Source: Leucobacter sp. OH1287 (GTDB lineage: Bacteria; Actinomycetota; Actinomycetes; Actinomycetales; Microbacteriaceae). Taken from it: 64,000 bases of DNA. The stretch spans positions 62,001 through 126,000 of the forward strand of contig NZ_RQYM01000001.1 of assembly GCF_003859945.1 (NCBI RefSeq), written 5' to 3'. Below, piece after piece: positions 1 to 8,796 of the stretch (within the stretch, counting starts at the first letter, position 1; each line of letters opens with the position of its first letter). The notes beneath the pieces were generated by a model. The model worked only from the letters and a program-made list of their open reading frames with translations, was not told the origin of the DNA and ran no database searches. A program made the translations under genes and the position numbers.

Positions 1-920
1 AGGTTGAACTGGCGCAGCTCGAATACCTGCTGCCGCGTCTGCGCGGTTGGGGTCACTCAATGTCCCGGCAGGCGGGTGGTCAGGTTGGATCCGGCGGTGC
101 CGGTATGGGATCGCGCGGCCCCGGTGAAACAAAGATCGAACTTGATCGCAGACGCATTAACAACCGCATGGCGAAGCTGCGGCGGGAGATTGCCGCGATG
201 GCGCCCGCGCGTGAAACCAAGCGCGCAAACCGGAAACGCGGCGCTGTTCCGACGGTCGCGATTGTCGGATACACCAACGCCGGCAAATCGAGCCTGCTAA
301 ACCACCTAACCGGTGCGGGACTGCTCGTGCAAAACCAGCTGTTTGCGACCCTCGACACAACCGTTCGGGCGGCGCAGAGCGCTGACGGCAGACAGTTCAC
401 CTACGTTGACACGGTCGGGTTCGTGAGAAGCCTGCCGCACCAGCTCGTTGAGGCGTTTAGATCCACCTTCGAGGAGGCCGCTGCGAGCGATGTTATTTTG
501 CACGTTGTTGACGGATCCCACCCCGACCCCGCATCGCAGTTGAAGGTTGTGCGCGAGGTGCTCGGTGAGGTTGAGGCGCAGCATATCCCCGAGATTGTTG
601 TGTTTAATAAGGCGGATCTAATCACCGACAATCAACGCCTGGTACTGATGGGGCTTGCTCCGGGCTGCGTGTTCGTCTCCGCCAAAACGGGTGAGGGAAT
701 CAGCCAGTTGCGCGCCATCGTTGATGCTGCACTGCCGAGTCTGGGGGCGGAGGTGACCGCGGTTATCCCGTTTGATCGGGGAGATTTGGTTACTGAGCTG
801 CACGAGCGCAACCGGGTGAAAACGGTTGAGTATCTGCCGGAGGGAACCCGGATTACGGCTGACGTGTGTGAGGCAACGCTCGCAAAACTCACCGACTATA
901 CAATCGAAACCAGTGAATAG
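1..920 (+). CDS. hflX: GTPase HflX, 3' part (5' end outside the window)
   Basis: Ribosome-associated GTPase that in other bacteria splits or rescues stalled ribosomes. The reading frame is open from base 3, so the gene begins upstream. The fragment shows the HflX glycine-rich linker (GSGGAGMGSRGPGETKIE), then the G domain: P-loop GYTNAGKSS, G3 DTVGFV, G4 NKAD and G5 SAKTGEG, ending in the short HflX C-terminal domain. The N-terminal HflX domain is missing only because of the window edge. The family assignment is secure. The next gene, metE, lies 163 bp downstream and has its own Shine-Dalgarno sequence, so it is probably a separate unit. Confidence 0.95.
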   Translation, partial: VELAQLEYLLPRLRGWGHSMSRQAGGQVGSGGAGMGSRGPGETKIELDRRRINNRMAKLRREIAAMAPARETKRANRKRGAVPTVAIVGYTNAGKSSLLNHLTGAGLLVQNQLFATLDTTVRAAQSADGRQFTYVDTVGFVRSLPHQLVEAFRSTFEEAAASDVILHVVDGSHPDPASQLKVVREVLGEVEAQHIPEIVVFNKADLITDNQRLVLMGLAPGCVFVSAKTGEGISQLRAIVDAALPSLGAEVTAVIPFDRGDLVTELHERNRVKTVEYLPEGTRITADVCEATLAKLTDYTIETSE

Positions 921-1083
921 TTTAAGGGTGATACGCCATGGCAGCACGGCAGCGGGTCTGCCTGCGCGGTGAGCTGCTGTGGCGGGCAAACCGGGCTGTT
1001 GCCGCGTAATAATCCGCAACAATGTGGCGCTGAAACACGAAACAATATATCTTCTTCTAGTAACCAATTTTGAGAGGACTTAA

Positions 1084-3384
1084 ATGTCAGCACTAATTTC
1101 AGGAACAATTCTTGGATACCCGAGGCTTGGCCGTCGCCGTGAACTGAAGCGCGCGATCGAGGCTTTCTGGGCGGGCAAGATTGACGAGGCAGAGCTTCGT
1201 AACACCGCTAAAGAGCTGCGCGCCGCCACACGGGAGCACATTAAGGCTGAGGGCCTGACCGCTGACAGCAGCGTGCCCGAGAGCTTCAGCTGGTACGACC
1301 AGGTGCTTGACGCAGCCCTCCTGGTTGGCGCAACCTCTCCGCGCTTCGCTGACGTTTCCGGTACCTGGCTAGAGAAGTACTTCGCGCTGGCTCGCGGCAC
1401 CGACAAGCTGCAGCCGCTCGAGATGACCAAGTGGTTTGACACCAACTACCACTACAGCGTGCCAGAGATCACCCTCGATACCCCGTTCAAGGCTGACTCC
1501 TCTGAGCTTGTGAAGCAGCTCGGCGAGGCGAAAGAGCAGGGCATTGTCACCCGTCCAGTAATCGTTGGACCGGTTACTTTCCTGGCGCTTGCAAAAGCCG
1601 CTGAGGGTGAAAAAGCCTGTTTCGAGCCGCTCAACAGGCTCGACGAACTTGTTGATGTTTACGCGCAGATCCTCGGCGAGCTGGCGGCAGCGGGTGCTCA
1701 GTGGGTGCAGCTCGATGAGCCGGCGCTGGTGAGTGATTCACTGCGCCTGCCAAAGAGCGAGCTGCTCGAGTTCGCGGCTAAGGCTTATGAGCGCCTCGGC
1801 GGTCTGACCGCTCGTCCACAGATCCTGCTGACAACCCCTTACGGCGACTCAAGCTACGCGCTGCCGAAGCTCGCAACCCTCCCGGTTGAGGCTGTGCAGG
1901 TGGATCTGGTGCGCGGCAAACTCCCTGAGCTTGACGCTGAGCTGGTTAAGAACTTCGAGGGCAAGCAGCTGCTCGCGGGTGTTGTTGACGGCCGTAACAT
2001 CTGGCGCACCGACCTGCGTGCTGCGTTTGAGACTCTTGAGCGGATCCGTGAGGCGGGCATCAGCGTTGCTCCGGCGACCGGTGTTAGCCTGCAGCACGTT
2101 CCTCATGATGTGCGCGAGGAGACCAAGCTGGATGAGCGCCTGCGCTCATGGCTGGCGTTTGCGGACCAGAAGATTGCACAGATTGTTGTGCTGAGCCGTG
2201 GTCTTGCCGAGGGTGGTGAGGCTATTGAGGCTGAGCTCGCGGAGAATGACGCGATCCTCGCCGACCGCGCAGCAGCTCCGGGCGTGAAGGTTGACGCTGT
2301 CCGCCAGCGTGTAGCCGCTGTTACCGCAGCGGATCGCAACCGTTCCGCTGAGCAGCAGCGCCGTGACGCACAGGAAGCGCTCGGGATCCCGAACCTCGCA
2401 ACCACCACAATTGGATCATTCCCGCAGACCGGCGAGATCCGCAAGGCGCGTGCCGCTTTCAACCGCGGTGAGATCGACCAGGCCGCATACGACGAGTTCC
2501 TGCGCGCCGAGATTAAGAGCGTTATCGACCTGCAGAACGAGATCGGCATTGACGTGCTCGTGCACGGTGAGGCCGAGCGTAACGACATGGTGCAGTACTT
2601 TGCCGAGAACCTTGACGGTTTCGCTGTCACCGAGCACGGCTGGGTGCAGTCATACGGCACCCGCGCAACCCGCCCATCAATCCTGTGGGGTGATGTTACC
2701 CGCCAGGCACCGATCACCGTTGAGTGGTCAAAGTACGCGCAGTCACTGACCGACAAGTTTGTGAAGGGTATGCTCACCGGCCCGGTAACCATTCTCGCCT
2801 GGTCATTCGTGCGTGACGATCAGCCGCTTGCCGATACCGCCGAGCAGGTTGCTTTGGCGCTGCGCGATGAGATTGCGGATCTCGCTGCCGCTGGTATTAA
2901 GATCATCCAGGTTGATGAGCCTGCGCTGCGTGAGCTGCTGCCGCTCGAAAAAGAGAAGCAGCCTAGCTACCTTGAGTGGTCAGTTGGTGCGTTCCGTCTC
3001 GCAACCGCTGGTGCGGCGGATGATGTGCAGATCCACACCCACCTGTGCTACAGCGAGTTCGGTGAGATCATTGACGCGGTTAACGGACTGGACGCTGACG
3101 TGACCAGCATCGAGGCCGCCCGAAGCCGCATGGACGTTGTTGAGCCACTCGGTGATGCCGGATACTCTCGCGGTATCGGCCCGGGTGTTTACGACATCCA
3201 CACAACCCGCATCCCAAGCCAGGAAGAGATTGCTGAGCTGCTGCGGATCGCGGTTGCTAGGATCCCGGCAAAACAGCTGTGGGTAAACCCTGACTGTGGC
3301 CTCAAAACCCGTGGATACAACGAGACTATTGAGAGCCTCAAGAACCTGGTTGCCGCCGCTCAGGAAGTGCGGGCGGAAAACTAA
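1084..3384 (+). CDS. metE: Cobalamin-independent methionine synthase MetE
   Basis: Transfers the methyl group of 5-methyltetrahydrofolate polyglutamate to homocysteine in the cytoplasm, the last step of methionine synthesis without B12. At 766 aa it has the full family length, with both barrel halves. The zinc ligands are recognisable as His653 and Cys655 (in THLC), Glu677 and Cys738 (in NPDCG). The start is ATG behind GAGAGGA, with good spacing. The 163-bp upstream gap shows no convincing cobalamin riboswitch. The stop codon is followed immediately by the ATG of the next MetE-like gene, and metF comes after that, so the three form a probable methionine operon. Confidence 0.97.
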   Translation: MSALISGTILGYPRLGRRRELKRAIEAFWAGKIDEAELRNTAKELRAATREHIKAEGLTADSSVPESFSWYDQVLDAALLVGATSPRFADVSGTWLEKYFALARGTDKLQPLEMTKWFDTNYHYSVPEITLDTPFKADSSELVKQLGEAKEQGIVTRPVIVGPVTFLALAKAAEGEKACFEPLNRLDELVDVYAQILGELAAAGAQWVQLDEPALVSDSLRLPKSELLEFAAKAYERLGGLTARPQILLTTPYGDSSYALPKLATLPVEAVQVDLVRGKLPELDAELVKNFEGKQLLAGVVDGRNIWRTDLRAAFETLERIREAGISVAPATGVSLQHVPHDVREETKLDERLRSWLAFADQKIAQIVVLSRGLAEGGEAIEAELAENDAILADRAAAPGVKVDAVRQRVAAVTAADRNRSAEQQRRDAQEALGIPNLATTTIGSFPQTGEIRKARAAFNRGEIDQAAYDEFLRAEIKSVIDLQNEIGIDVLVHGEAERNDMVQYFAENLDGFAVTEHGWVQSYGTRATRPSILWGDVTRQAPITVEWSKYAQSLTDKFVKGMLTGPVTILAWSFVRDDQPLADTAEQVALALRDEIADLAAAGIKIIQVDEPALRELLPLEKEKQPSYLEWSVGAFRLATAGAADDVQIHTHLCYSEFGEIIDAVNGLDADVTSIEAARSRMDVVEPLGDAGYSRGIGPGVYDIHTTRIPSQEEIAELLRIAVARIPAKQLWVNPDCGLKTRGYNETIESLKNLVAAAQEVRAEN

Positions 3385-4536
3385 ATGTCAACCAGACTCG
3401 GTTGGTTTGAGTTAGAGTCTGGGCAGCTGCCAACAGAACCTGTTGGGTCGCTGCCCAGGCCGGCTCGGCTGCAGCACGCTGTGTTAGCGCAGCTCGCTGG
3501 CAGCATTGACGAGGCGGATCTGCAGCAGGAATACGACGCCGCTGTAAAAGACACCGTTGATCGTTTTGTTGCAACCGGGTCACCGATTATCACCGACGGC
3601 GAGCAGCGCCGCAACAGTTTTGCGAGCTACCCGGTTGCGCCGGGCACCGCAACCGCCAGTGAGGTGTTCGCGGTTTACGCTGACGGGCATCACAGGCTAG
3701 TTCCCAAGCTGACAACCAGTCAGCGGTTCAGTTACGCCAGTTATGCGGGCAGTGACGTTGAGTATGTGCGAAAACTCACCGACCTGCCAGTGAAAGAGGC
3801 GGTTGTCTCCCCGGCGATGCTGTCGCTGATGTATCCCGACAGCGGCCTTGACGGCTACTCTAAGGCCGAGTTTGAGGAGGATGTTATCGCCGGCAGTGCG
3901 GCGGACATTATCTCCTGTTTTGCGGCGGGAGCCAGCCGGGTACACGTTGACTTTACCGAGGGCAGGCTCGCGCTCAACCCTAACTCGCAGGTTGCCTGGG
4001 CTGGCACGGCCGCGCTGCACGGTTTTATTGAGCTGCTAAACAGGGTGCTGGACGCGATTCCTGAGCAGTATCGCCCGTTCGTTGGGGTGCACACCTGCCC
4101 TGGCAATGACCTCGACAGCTCCCACAGTCGCGACGTTGACTACGCGAAACTGCTGCCGGAACTCTTCCAGATTGAGGCGGGTTATTTCCTGGTGCAGGCT
4201 GCGGGGGAGGAGGACCCGGATCGGGTTGCGAACCTGGTCGGGCAGCAGCTGAAACAGCTTGGTGGGGCCAGGCAGCCGCGGATCCTGCTGGGCGTCACCA
4301 ACCCCACCTCACCGCGTCTCGAAACCGCTGAGGAGATCGCAGACCAGCTCGTTAAGGCGTCACGCTTTATTCCCGCTGAGCTGCTCGGATCCACCGATGA
4401 CTGTGGTTTTTCGCCCTACCTGGTGGACAGTAAACCGCGGCACGGATCCCCGGATTTTGCCCGGGATGTGGCGTTTGCGAAGATCGCGGCCCGGGTGCAG
4501 GGAACCGCAATCGCTTCCGAAACGCTGCTCGGTTAG
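3385..4536 (+). CDS. MetE C-terminal-domain-type methyltransferase (methionine synthase II family)
   Basis: A 383-aa single-barrel protein of the MetE C-terminal/UROD-like family (COG0620). A HTCPG motif (about residue 237) and STDDCGF (about residue 339) supply the His/Cys zinc ligands of homocysteine methyltransferases. It lacks the N-terminal half of MetE, so the folate-dependent reaction may need a partner, or the methyl donor may differ. Its ATG abuts the metE stop codon with no gap, which implies translational coupling and a shared role in methionine supply. Related stand-alone proteins in Bacillus (YxjG/YxjH) belong to sulfur-amino-acid regulons. The exact donor cannot be read from sequence. 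Confidence 0.85.
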   Translation: MSTRLGWFELESGQLPTEPVGSLPRPARLQHAVLAQLAGSIDEADLQQEYDAAVKDTVDRFVATGSPIITDGEQRRNSFASYPVAPGTATASEVFAVYADGHHRLVPKLTTSQRFSYASYAGSDVEYVRKLTDLPVKEAVVSPAMLSLMYPDSGLDGYSKAEFEEDVIAGSAADIISCFAAGASRVHVDFTEGRLALNPNSQVAWAGTAALHGFIELLNRVLDAIPEQYRPFVGVHTCPGNDLDSSHSRDVDYAKLLPELFQIEAGYFLVQAAGEEDPDRVANLVGQQLKQLGGARQPRILLGVTNPTSPRLETAEEIADQLVKASRFIPAELLGSTDDCGFSPYLVDSKPRHGSPDFARDVAFAKIAARVQGTAIASETLLG

Positions 4537-4541
4537 TGTGT

Positions 4542-4585
4542 GCGAGGATAGCTTTCGCGAAGATAAATCTGCGAGGATAGTTTAG
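4542..4585. repeat. Degenerate triple 14-15-bp tandem repeat before metF
   Basis: Three units fill the 50-bp gap between the MetE-like gene and metF: GCGAGGATAGCTTTC, GCGAAGATAAATCT and GCGAGGATAGTTTAG. The last unit supplies the AGGA-type ribosome-binding sequence just before the metF ATG. This is one of several short tandem repeats at gene ends in this window. Confidence 0.7.
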
Positions 4586-4586
4586 G

Positions 4587-5477
4587 ATGTCAGCTTCAGA
4601 TCTTTTAGTCGCTTCAGCACCCACCAAAACAAGGTTTAGTTTTGAGGTGTTTCCGCCGCGCTCCAATCAGGCGGCGCTCGCTCTCGGCGCTGTCATTCAG
4701 CACCTGGCTGCGACCCGGCCGGAGTTTATTTCGGTCACCTACGGCGCCAACGGCTCACACCGGGAGGCGACGCTTGACCTGCTGAAACACATCCGAAAAC
4801 ACACGGATGTGCTGCCGATGGCGCACCTGACAACCGTTGCAACCCCGCGGGAGCAACTTGAGGCGGTTATTCAGGGTTTGATGGACGCTGGGATCCACGA
4901 CTTTTTGGCGTTGCGCGGTGACAATCCTCGGGGCATGGACGAGGCGGATCCGCTGCTGCAGGACTCGCTGAGCTCGCTCGAACTGATTAATCTGCTCAGC
5001 GCGGCGCGTGCTAGTCGGCCCGCTTTTACGAGTGTCGGCAGAACCGCGGTTGCGGTGTATCCAACCGGTCACCCGCAGAGTCGCTCCCTGGAGGCGGATA
5101 TTGACTGGCTTTTGCAGAAGGAGCAGGCGGGTGCTTCGCTCGCGATAACCCAGCTGTTCTTCTATGCGGAGGAGTATCTGGAGTTTGTTGCGGCCGCTCG
5201 CGCAGGCGGTGTGAAACTGCCGATTCTGCCGGGTGTTATGCCGGTTTCTACCAGTCAGCAGCTGCGGAAGGTTGCTGAGCTTGCCGGCCAGCAGGCGCCC
5301 ACCGAGCTGGAGCGCGCAATGGACAGCGCCGGCGGTTTCGCGCCGGAGCTCGGCGTTGAGTACGCGATTAAACTGTGCCGGGAGCTGCTGGCAGGCGGGG
5401 CTCCGTCACTGCACCTCTACACCTTTAACAAGCACGAGCAGGTTACCGCCGTGCTGCGTGAGCTAGAGCTGATCTAG
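4587..5477 (+). CDS. metF: Methylenetetrahydrofolate reductase
   Basis: Reduces 5,10-methylene-THF to 5-methyl-THF using FAD, supplying the methyl donor for MetE. At 296 aa it has the bacterial MetF length. The N-terminal signature FSFEVFPPRS (residues 17-26) and the ALRGDNPRG segment (about residues 109-117) are typical of the flavin/folate barrel. It lies 50 bp after the second methyltransferase in the same direction and completes the B12-independent methionine unit. It converges on lexA with only 7 bp between the stop codons. Confidence 0.96.
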   Translation: MSASDLLVASAPTKTRFSFEVFPPRSNQAALALGAVIQHLAATRPEFISVTYGANGSHREATLDLLKHIRKHTDVLPMAHLTTVATPREQLEAVIQGLMDAGIHDFLALRGDNPRGMDEADPLLQDSLSSLELINLLSAARASRPAFTSVGRTAVAVYPTGHPQSRSLEADIDWLLQKEQAGASLAITQLFFYAEEYLEFVAAARAGGVKLPILPGVMPVSTSQQLRKVAELAGQQAPTELERAMDSAGGFAPELGVEYAIKLCRELLAGGAPSLHLYTFNKHEQVTAVLRELELI

Positions 5478-5484
5478 CGCAGAG

Positions 5485-6150
5485 CTAAACGGACCTGAGG
5501 ACCGCGATAACCTTGCCAACGATTGTTGCGTGGTTGCCCGGGATCGGCTCGTAGACCGGGTTTTGCGGTAGCAGCCACACCTGACCGCCGGTTTTCTTGA
5601 AGGTTTTAACGGTTGCCTCGTCGTCGATAATCGCGGCAACGATCTCGCCGTTCTCCGCGGTGTTTTGCTGTTTTACAACAACGTAGTCGCCGTCGCAGAT
5701 GGCGGCATCAACCATCGAGTCGCCAACCACTCGGAGCATAAAGATTGCCCCCTCTCCAACCAGTGCACGGGGGAGCGGCATAACATCCTCCACGTGTTGC
5801 TCAGCGGTGATTGGCACACCCGCTGCGATCTGGCCGACGAGCGGCACAAGCGTCGCCGACTCGAACTGCGACTCGGGAGAAGCGCTCTGGTGGCTGTATT
5901 CCGGATCGATTTCGGTTCCCGCGAACTCGCTGGGGACGCGGAGCACGTCAATGTCGCGGCTCTTACCGGTTCCCTTGCGAATATAGCCCATTTTGTCTAA
6001 ACGGGTGAGCTGGTAGTCAACGCTGGACAGTGAGGACAGGCCGCAGGCGTCACCGATTTCACGCAGTGTTGGTGGTTTACCGCGCATGCAGGACTCAGCA
6101 ATGAACTTGATGACTTGCAGCTGTTTAGGTTTTAGTTCGTGCGCTGTCAT
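5485..6150 (-). CDS. lexA: SOS repressor LexA
   Basis: Represses SOS genes and self-cleaves when RecA is activated by DNA damage. The 221-aa protein has an N-terminal winged helix-turn-helix (residues about 1-65, including [16 protein letters not shown]). It then has an S24 peptidase domain with cleavage site Ala110-Gly111, catalytic Ser145 (VVGDSMV) and Lys182 (ATVKTF). All expected catalytic residues are present. It is divergent from a LysM-domain gene, the same arrangement as lexA/Rv2719c (chiZ) in mycobacteria. No perfect 16-bp LexA box is visible directly upstream of its own start. Confidence 0.97.
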   Translation of the reverse strand: MTAHELKPKQLQVIKFIAESCMRGKPPTLREIGDACGLSSLSSVDYQLTRLDKMGYIRKGTGKSRDIDVLRVPSEFAGTEIDPEYSHQSASPESQFESATLVPLVGQIAAGVPITAEQHVEDVMPLPRALVGEGAIFMLRVVGDSMVDAAICDGDYVVVKQQNTAENGEIVAAIIDDEATVKTFKKTGGQVWLLPQNPVYEPIPGNHATIVGKVIAVLRSV

Positions 6151-6220
6151 TTAACGTGTTCCCTGCTGTTAAGGCCGGTTTGTGGGTTTTGCCGACTTGC
6201 GGACGGGTGGACGGTGTACA

Positions 6221-6260
6221 GGTGGTTTCTAGATCAGACGGGTGGGTTCTAGATCAGCGG
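6221..6260. repeat. 20-bp tandem duplication upstream of lexA
   Basis: Two adjacent 20-bp units, GGTGGTTTCTAGATCAGACG and GGTGGGTTCTAGATCAGCGG, differ at about 3-4 positions. They lie 70-110 bp upstream of the lexA start on the divergent intergenic segment. No function is known. They could be a duplicated operator or simple slippage. Confidence 0.75.
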
Positions 6261-6329
6261 TGAGCGGGTTTTGGTCGTGTGAAACCGCGTTGGTAACAAA
6301 ACGTCCGTAGCTCACTGTTGAATTTGATT

Positions 6330-6349
6330 GTTAGTAAAAATCTACTAAC
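6330..6349. promoter_or_regulatory. Perfect 7-bp inverted repeat (candidate operator) between lexA and the LysM gene
   Basis: The arms GTTAGTA and TACTAAC are perfect complements around a 6-bp spacer, giving a 20-bp dyad in an AT-rich segment. It does not resemble the actinobacterial LexA box (TCGAAC-N4-GTTCGA), so another dimeric regulator would be the candidate. No T-run follows it, so a terminator is unlikely. Confidence 0.4.
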
Positions 6350-6405
6350 TAACGCCCCGCAGGTAAAACAAGCGAGGGCGTGTCGGAAATTTATTTGGAA
6401 GATAG

Positions 6406-6435
6406 TTTCGATTTTTCCAGAAATGTGTGTATAGT
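6406..6435 (+). promoter_or_regulatory. Promoter of the LysM gene
   Basis: TTTCGA (-35) and TATAGT (-10, positions 6430-6435) are separated by 18 bp. This predicts a transcription start near 6442, about 50 nt before the GTG start. Confidence 0.5.
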
Positions 6436-6446
6436 AGAAGCTATCT

Positions 6447-6463
6447 TCGATAAAAATGTTCGA
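6447..6463. promoter_or_regulatory. Candidate LexA (SOS) box with 1-bp longer spacing
   Basis: TCGATAAAAATGTTCGA has the right half-site TGTTCGA of the actinobacterial SOS box and the left TCGA, but is 17 bp instead of 16. It lies inside a larger inverted repeat with outer arms CTATC (6441) and GATAG (ending 6466), at the predicted transcription start of the LysM gene. The position suits repression, but the spacing makes the call tentative. Confidence 0.4.
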
Positions 6464-6491
6464 TAGTTATCTTCGAGAGGTAGGAGTTGTT

Positions 6492-6950
6492 GTGGTTAAG
6501 ACAAAGACTGACGTTTCAGTAAACACGGCTGATTACGCTGGCGCTGCAGCACCTTACGCAGCTGCCCCAGCTGTTGCGATAGCAGACGGCGCTACGCCGT
6601 CTATCCGGCTGACAGTGCGCGGCAGGGTTGTGCTGACCGCCCTGTTGGTTACACTGCTCGCCTCCGTTGGGTTCGGTGTTTCCAACGCCTTCGCCGGTTC
6701 AGCGCAGGCAGACACTGATCTTAAAGCAGGGGTTAATAACTTTGGGTACATTGTGCCGCTGGAGGGGGACAGCCTCTGGTCTGTTGCCCAGCTGCTTGAC
6801 CCAAACGCTGACCCGCGCGATATTGTGCAGGAGATTGTGGAGCTCAACCAGCTCTCAGACTCAGCGCTCAAGCTTTATGAGCCAATCGCTGTTCCACTGC
6901 GTTACGCGGATCGTCCGGGTGTGCAGTCAGCCGCGGAGGTAGGCCTGTAG
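6492..6950 (+). CDS. LysM-domain membrane protein divergent from lexA (ChiZ/DivS-position gene)
   Basis: A 152-aa protein with a cytoplasmic N-terminus of about 45 residues, one membrane helix (about residues 46-67, VVLTALLVTLLASVGFGV) and an extracellular LysM-like domain (about residues 85-137, beginning YIVPLEGDSLWSVAQ). GTG at 6492 is chosen because GTAGGAG lies 5 nt upstream. An in-frame ATG at 6456 lies within the candidate SOS box and lacks a ribosome site. In Mycobacterium the gene in this place (Rv2719c, chiZ) is SOS-induced and acts on cell division. A comparable role here is inferred from position, topology and domain. No catalytic cell-wall domain is evident. Confidence 0.8.
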   Translation: MVKTKTDVSVNTADYAGAAAPYAAAPAVAIADGATPSIRLTVRGRVVLTALLVTLLASVGFGVSNAFAGSAQADTDLKAGVNNFGYIVPLEGDSLWSVAQLLDPNADPRDIVQEIVELNQLSDSALKLYEPIAVPLRYADRPGVQSAAEVGL

Positions 6951-7010
6951 GGCATACGCCAAACACTCTGCCGCTGAAACACGCGGGTATTAAAAACCAG
7001 AGCAAGCGGG

Positions 7011-7016
7011 TAAAAT
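7011..7016 (+). promoter_or_regulatory. -10 element of a leaderless hisC transcript
   Basis: TAAAAT ends 6 nt before the hisC ATG at 7023, so transcription should begin at or within a base of the start codon. No Shine-Dalgarno sequence is present. Confidence 0.55.
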
Positions 7017-7022
7017 TGTTTT

Positions 7023-8129
7023 ATGGTTACCCTGAGTGATTTACCGCTGCGGCAGAGCCTTAAAGGCCAACAGCCCTACGGTGCCCCCCAACTTACTGTT
7101 CCGGTTGCGCTTAACGTCAATGAAAACACACACGGCATCCCGGACGAGGTTAAAACCGAGATAGTTGAATCCCTGTCGAAAGCGGTAGCCCAATCAAACC
7201 GCTACCCAGACAGAGAGTTTACGGAGCTGCGAGAGTCTCTCGCCTCCTACCTGAGTAACACAACCGGCGAATCGCTTAATCCTGAGCAGATCTGGGCGGC
7301 AAACGGCTCTAACGAGGTTCTGCAGCACATCCTGCAGGCGTTCGGCGGGCCAGGCAGATCACTCCTCAGCTTCACGCCAACCTATTCAATGTATCCGCTG
7401 CTGGCGGGAGGCACAGACACAGAGTGGGTGCCAATCCCGAGACTTGAAAACTACACACTAACACCAGAGTATGTCGCAGAGACGCTAAAGAAACACAACC
7501 CAGCGGTCGCTATTCTCTGCGCACCAAACAACCCAACCGGCACATCACAGTCACTCGACGTTGTAAAAGCAGCATACGACGCTTTTGACGGTATCTTAAT
7601 CGTCGACGAAGCATACATAGAGTTTGAAGAGGAACCAGTAAGTGCCGTGTCACTGCTGGCTGGCAGACACCGGCTAGCTGTTTCACGCACCATGAGTAAG
7701 GCATTCGCTTTCGCCGGGGTGCGACTCGGGTACCTGGTAGCTGACCCAGCACTGATTGACGCGCTGCGGCTGGTTAGACTGCCATACCACCTGTCGCTGC
7801 TAACCCAGGTAGCTGCTGTTGCCGCGCTAAAGAACTACCCGTTGATGCTGCAGAGTGTTAAGTCTATTACCCAGCAGCGGATCAGGCTCGCCCAGGCGCT
7901 CACAGATCTCGGCTACACCGTTAACCAGAGCGGAGCAAACTTCCTGCTCGTTGGTGGCTTCGCTGACGCAGACAGCGTGTTCGACAGCCTGCTAGAACAG
8001 GGAATCCTGATCCGCAAATTTAATATCCCTGGTCACTTGCGTATTACCGCGGGAACCGAGACAGAAACAACCGCGGTAATAGAGGCAATAACCAACCTCA
8101 CACCGAACCATAGCGGGCAGAGTAACTAG
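7023..8129 (+). CDS. hisC: Histidinol-phosphate aminotransferase
   Basis: PLP-dependent fold-type I aminotransferase of histidine biosynthesis, converting imidazole acetol phosphate to histidinol phosphate with glutamate as donor. The 368-aa protein shows CAPNNPTGT (about residue 160) and the PLP lysine Lys226 in TMSKAFAFAG. It is first of the hisC-hisB-hisH-priA row. hisD, which often precedes hisC in actinobacteria, is not here. The start is ATG 7023 directly behind a -10 box, as expected of a leaderless message. Confidence 0.93.
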   Translation: MVTLSDLPLRQSLKGQQPYGAPQLTVPVALNVNENTHGIPDEVKTEIVESLSKAVAQSNRYPDREFTELRESLASYLSNTTGESLNPEQIWAANGSNEVLQHILQAFGGPGRSLLSFTPTYSMYPLLAGGTDTEWVPIPRLENYTLTPEYVAETLKKHNPAVAILCAPNNPTGTSQSLDVVKAAYDAFDGILIVDEAYIEFEEEPVSAVSLLAGRHRLAVSRTMSKAFAFAGVRLGYLVADPALIDALRLVRLPYHLSLLTQVAAVAALKNYPLMLQSVKSITQQRIRLAQALTDLGYTVNQSGANFLLVGGFADADSVFDSLLEQGILIRKFNIPGHLRITAGTETETTAVIEAITNLTPNHSGQSN

Positions 8130-8188
8130 CCGGTGAAATCGGCAAAACAGGTTAGACAGTTAAACCGCTAAGAATTATTGGAGAGAAA

Positions 8189-8794
8189 ATGAGCAACGCA
8201 AGAACCGCCAAAGCGGTCAGAGAAACAAGCGAATCCCGGATCGAGATTGAACTCAACCTCGACGGCACAGGCAAAGCCGACATCGACACGGGTGTGCCAT
8301 TCTTCGACCATATGCTGAACGCCTTCGCAAAACACTCGCTCACCGACCTGACGCTGAAAGCGCGAGGTGACGTTCACATTGATGTGCACCACACCGTTGA
8401 AGACACCGGTATCCTGCTCGGGACGCTCGTGCTCGAAGCACTCGGAGACAAACGATCAATCGCGCGCTACGGCGATGCGGCAGTGCCGCTTGATGAGGCA
8501 CTGGCCTCAGCGGTTGTTGACATTTCCGGGCGTCCATACCTTGTGCACAGCGGTGAACCAGCCGGGTTTGAATACCACCTAATCGGCGGCCACTTCACCG
8601 GTTCAATGGTGCGGCACTTCTTCGAGGCGTTCATCCTAAACGCTCGCCTCACCGCGCACATAACACTGCTTGCGGGGCGGGATCCACACCACATTGCTGA
8701 AGCAGAGTTTAAGGCACTGGCGCGCGCATTCCGCGCTGCGAAAGCCAAAGATGCCGCGGTAGACGGGGTTCCCTCAACGAAGGGAAAACTGTAA
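8189..8794 (+). CDS. hisB: Imidazoleglycerol-phosphate dehydratase
   Basis: Manganese-dependent dehydratase converting IGP to imidazole acetol phosphate. The 201-aa monofunctional form is usual in actinobacteria. Signatures include the metal-binding FFDHML (about residue 37), HHTVEDTGI (about residue 69) and a second DPHHIAEA cluster near residue 170. The start is ATG behind GGAGAGA. It lies 59 bp after hisC, and 2 bp separate its stop from the hisH GTG. Confidence 0.96.
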   Translation: MSNARTAKAVRETSESRIEIELNLDGTGKADIDTGVPFFDHMLNAFAKHSLTDLTLKARGDVHIDVHHTVEDTGILLGTLVLEALGDKRSIARYGDAAVPLDEALASAVVDISGRPYLVHSGEPAGFEYHLIGGHFTGSMVRHFFEAFILNARLTAHITLLAGRDPHHIAEAEFKALARAFRAAKAKDAAVDGVPSTKGKL

Positions 8795-8796
8795 AC

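Noticed and set aside
921-1083. Cobalamin or SAM riboswitch before metE
   Set aside because: The gap is only 163 bp, lacks a recognisable B12 box or S-box core, and contains only GC-rich short stems and an ordinary ribosome site.
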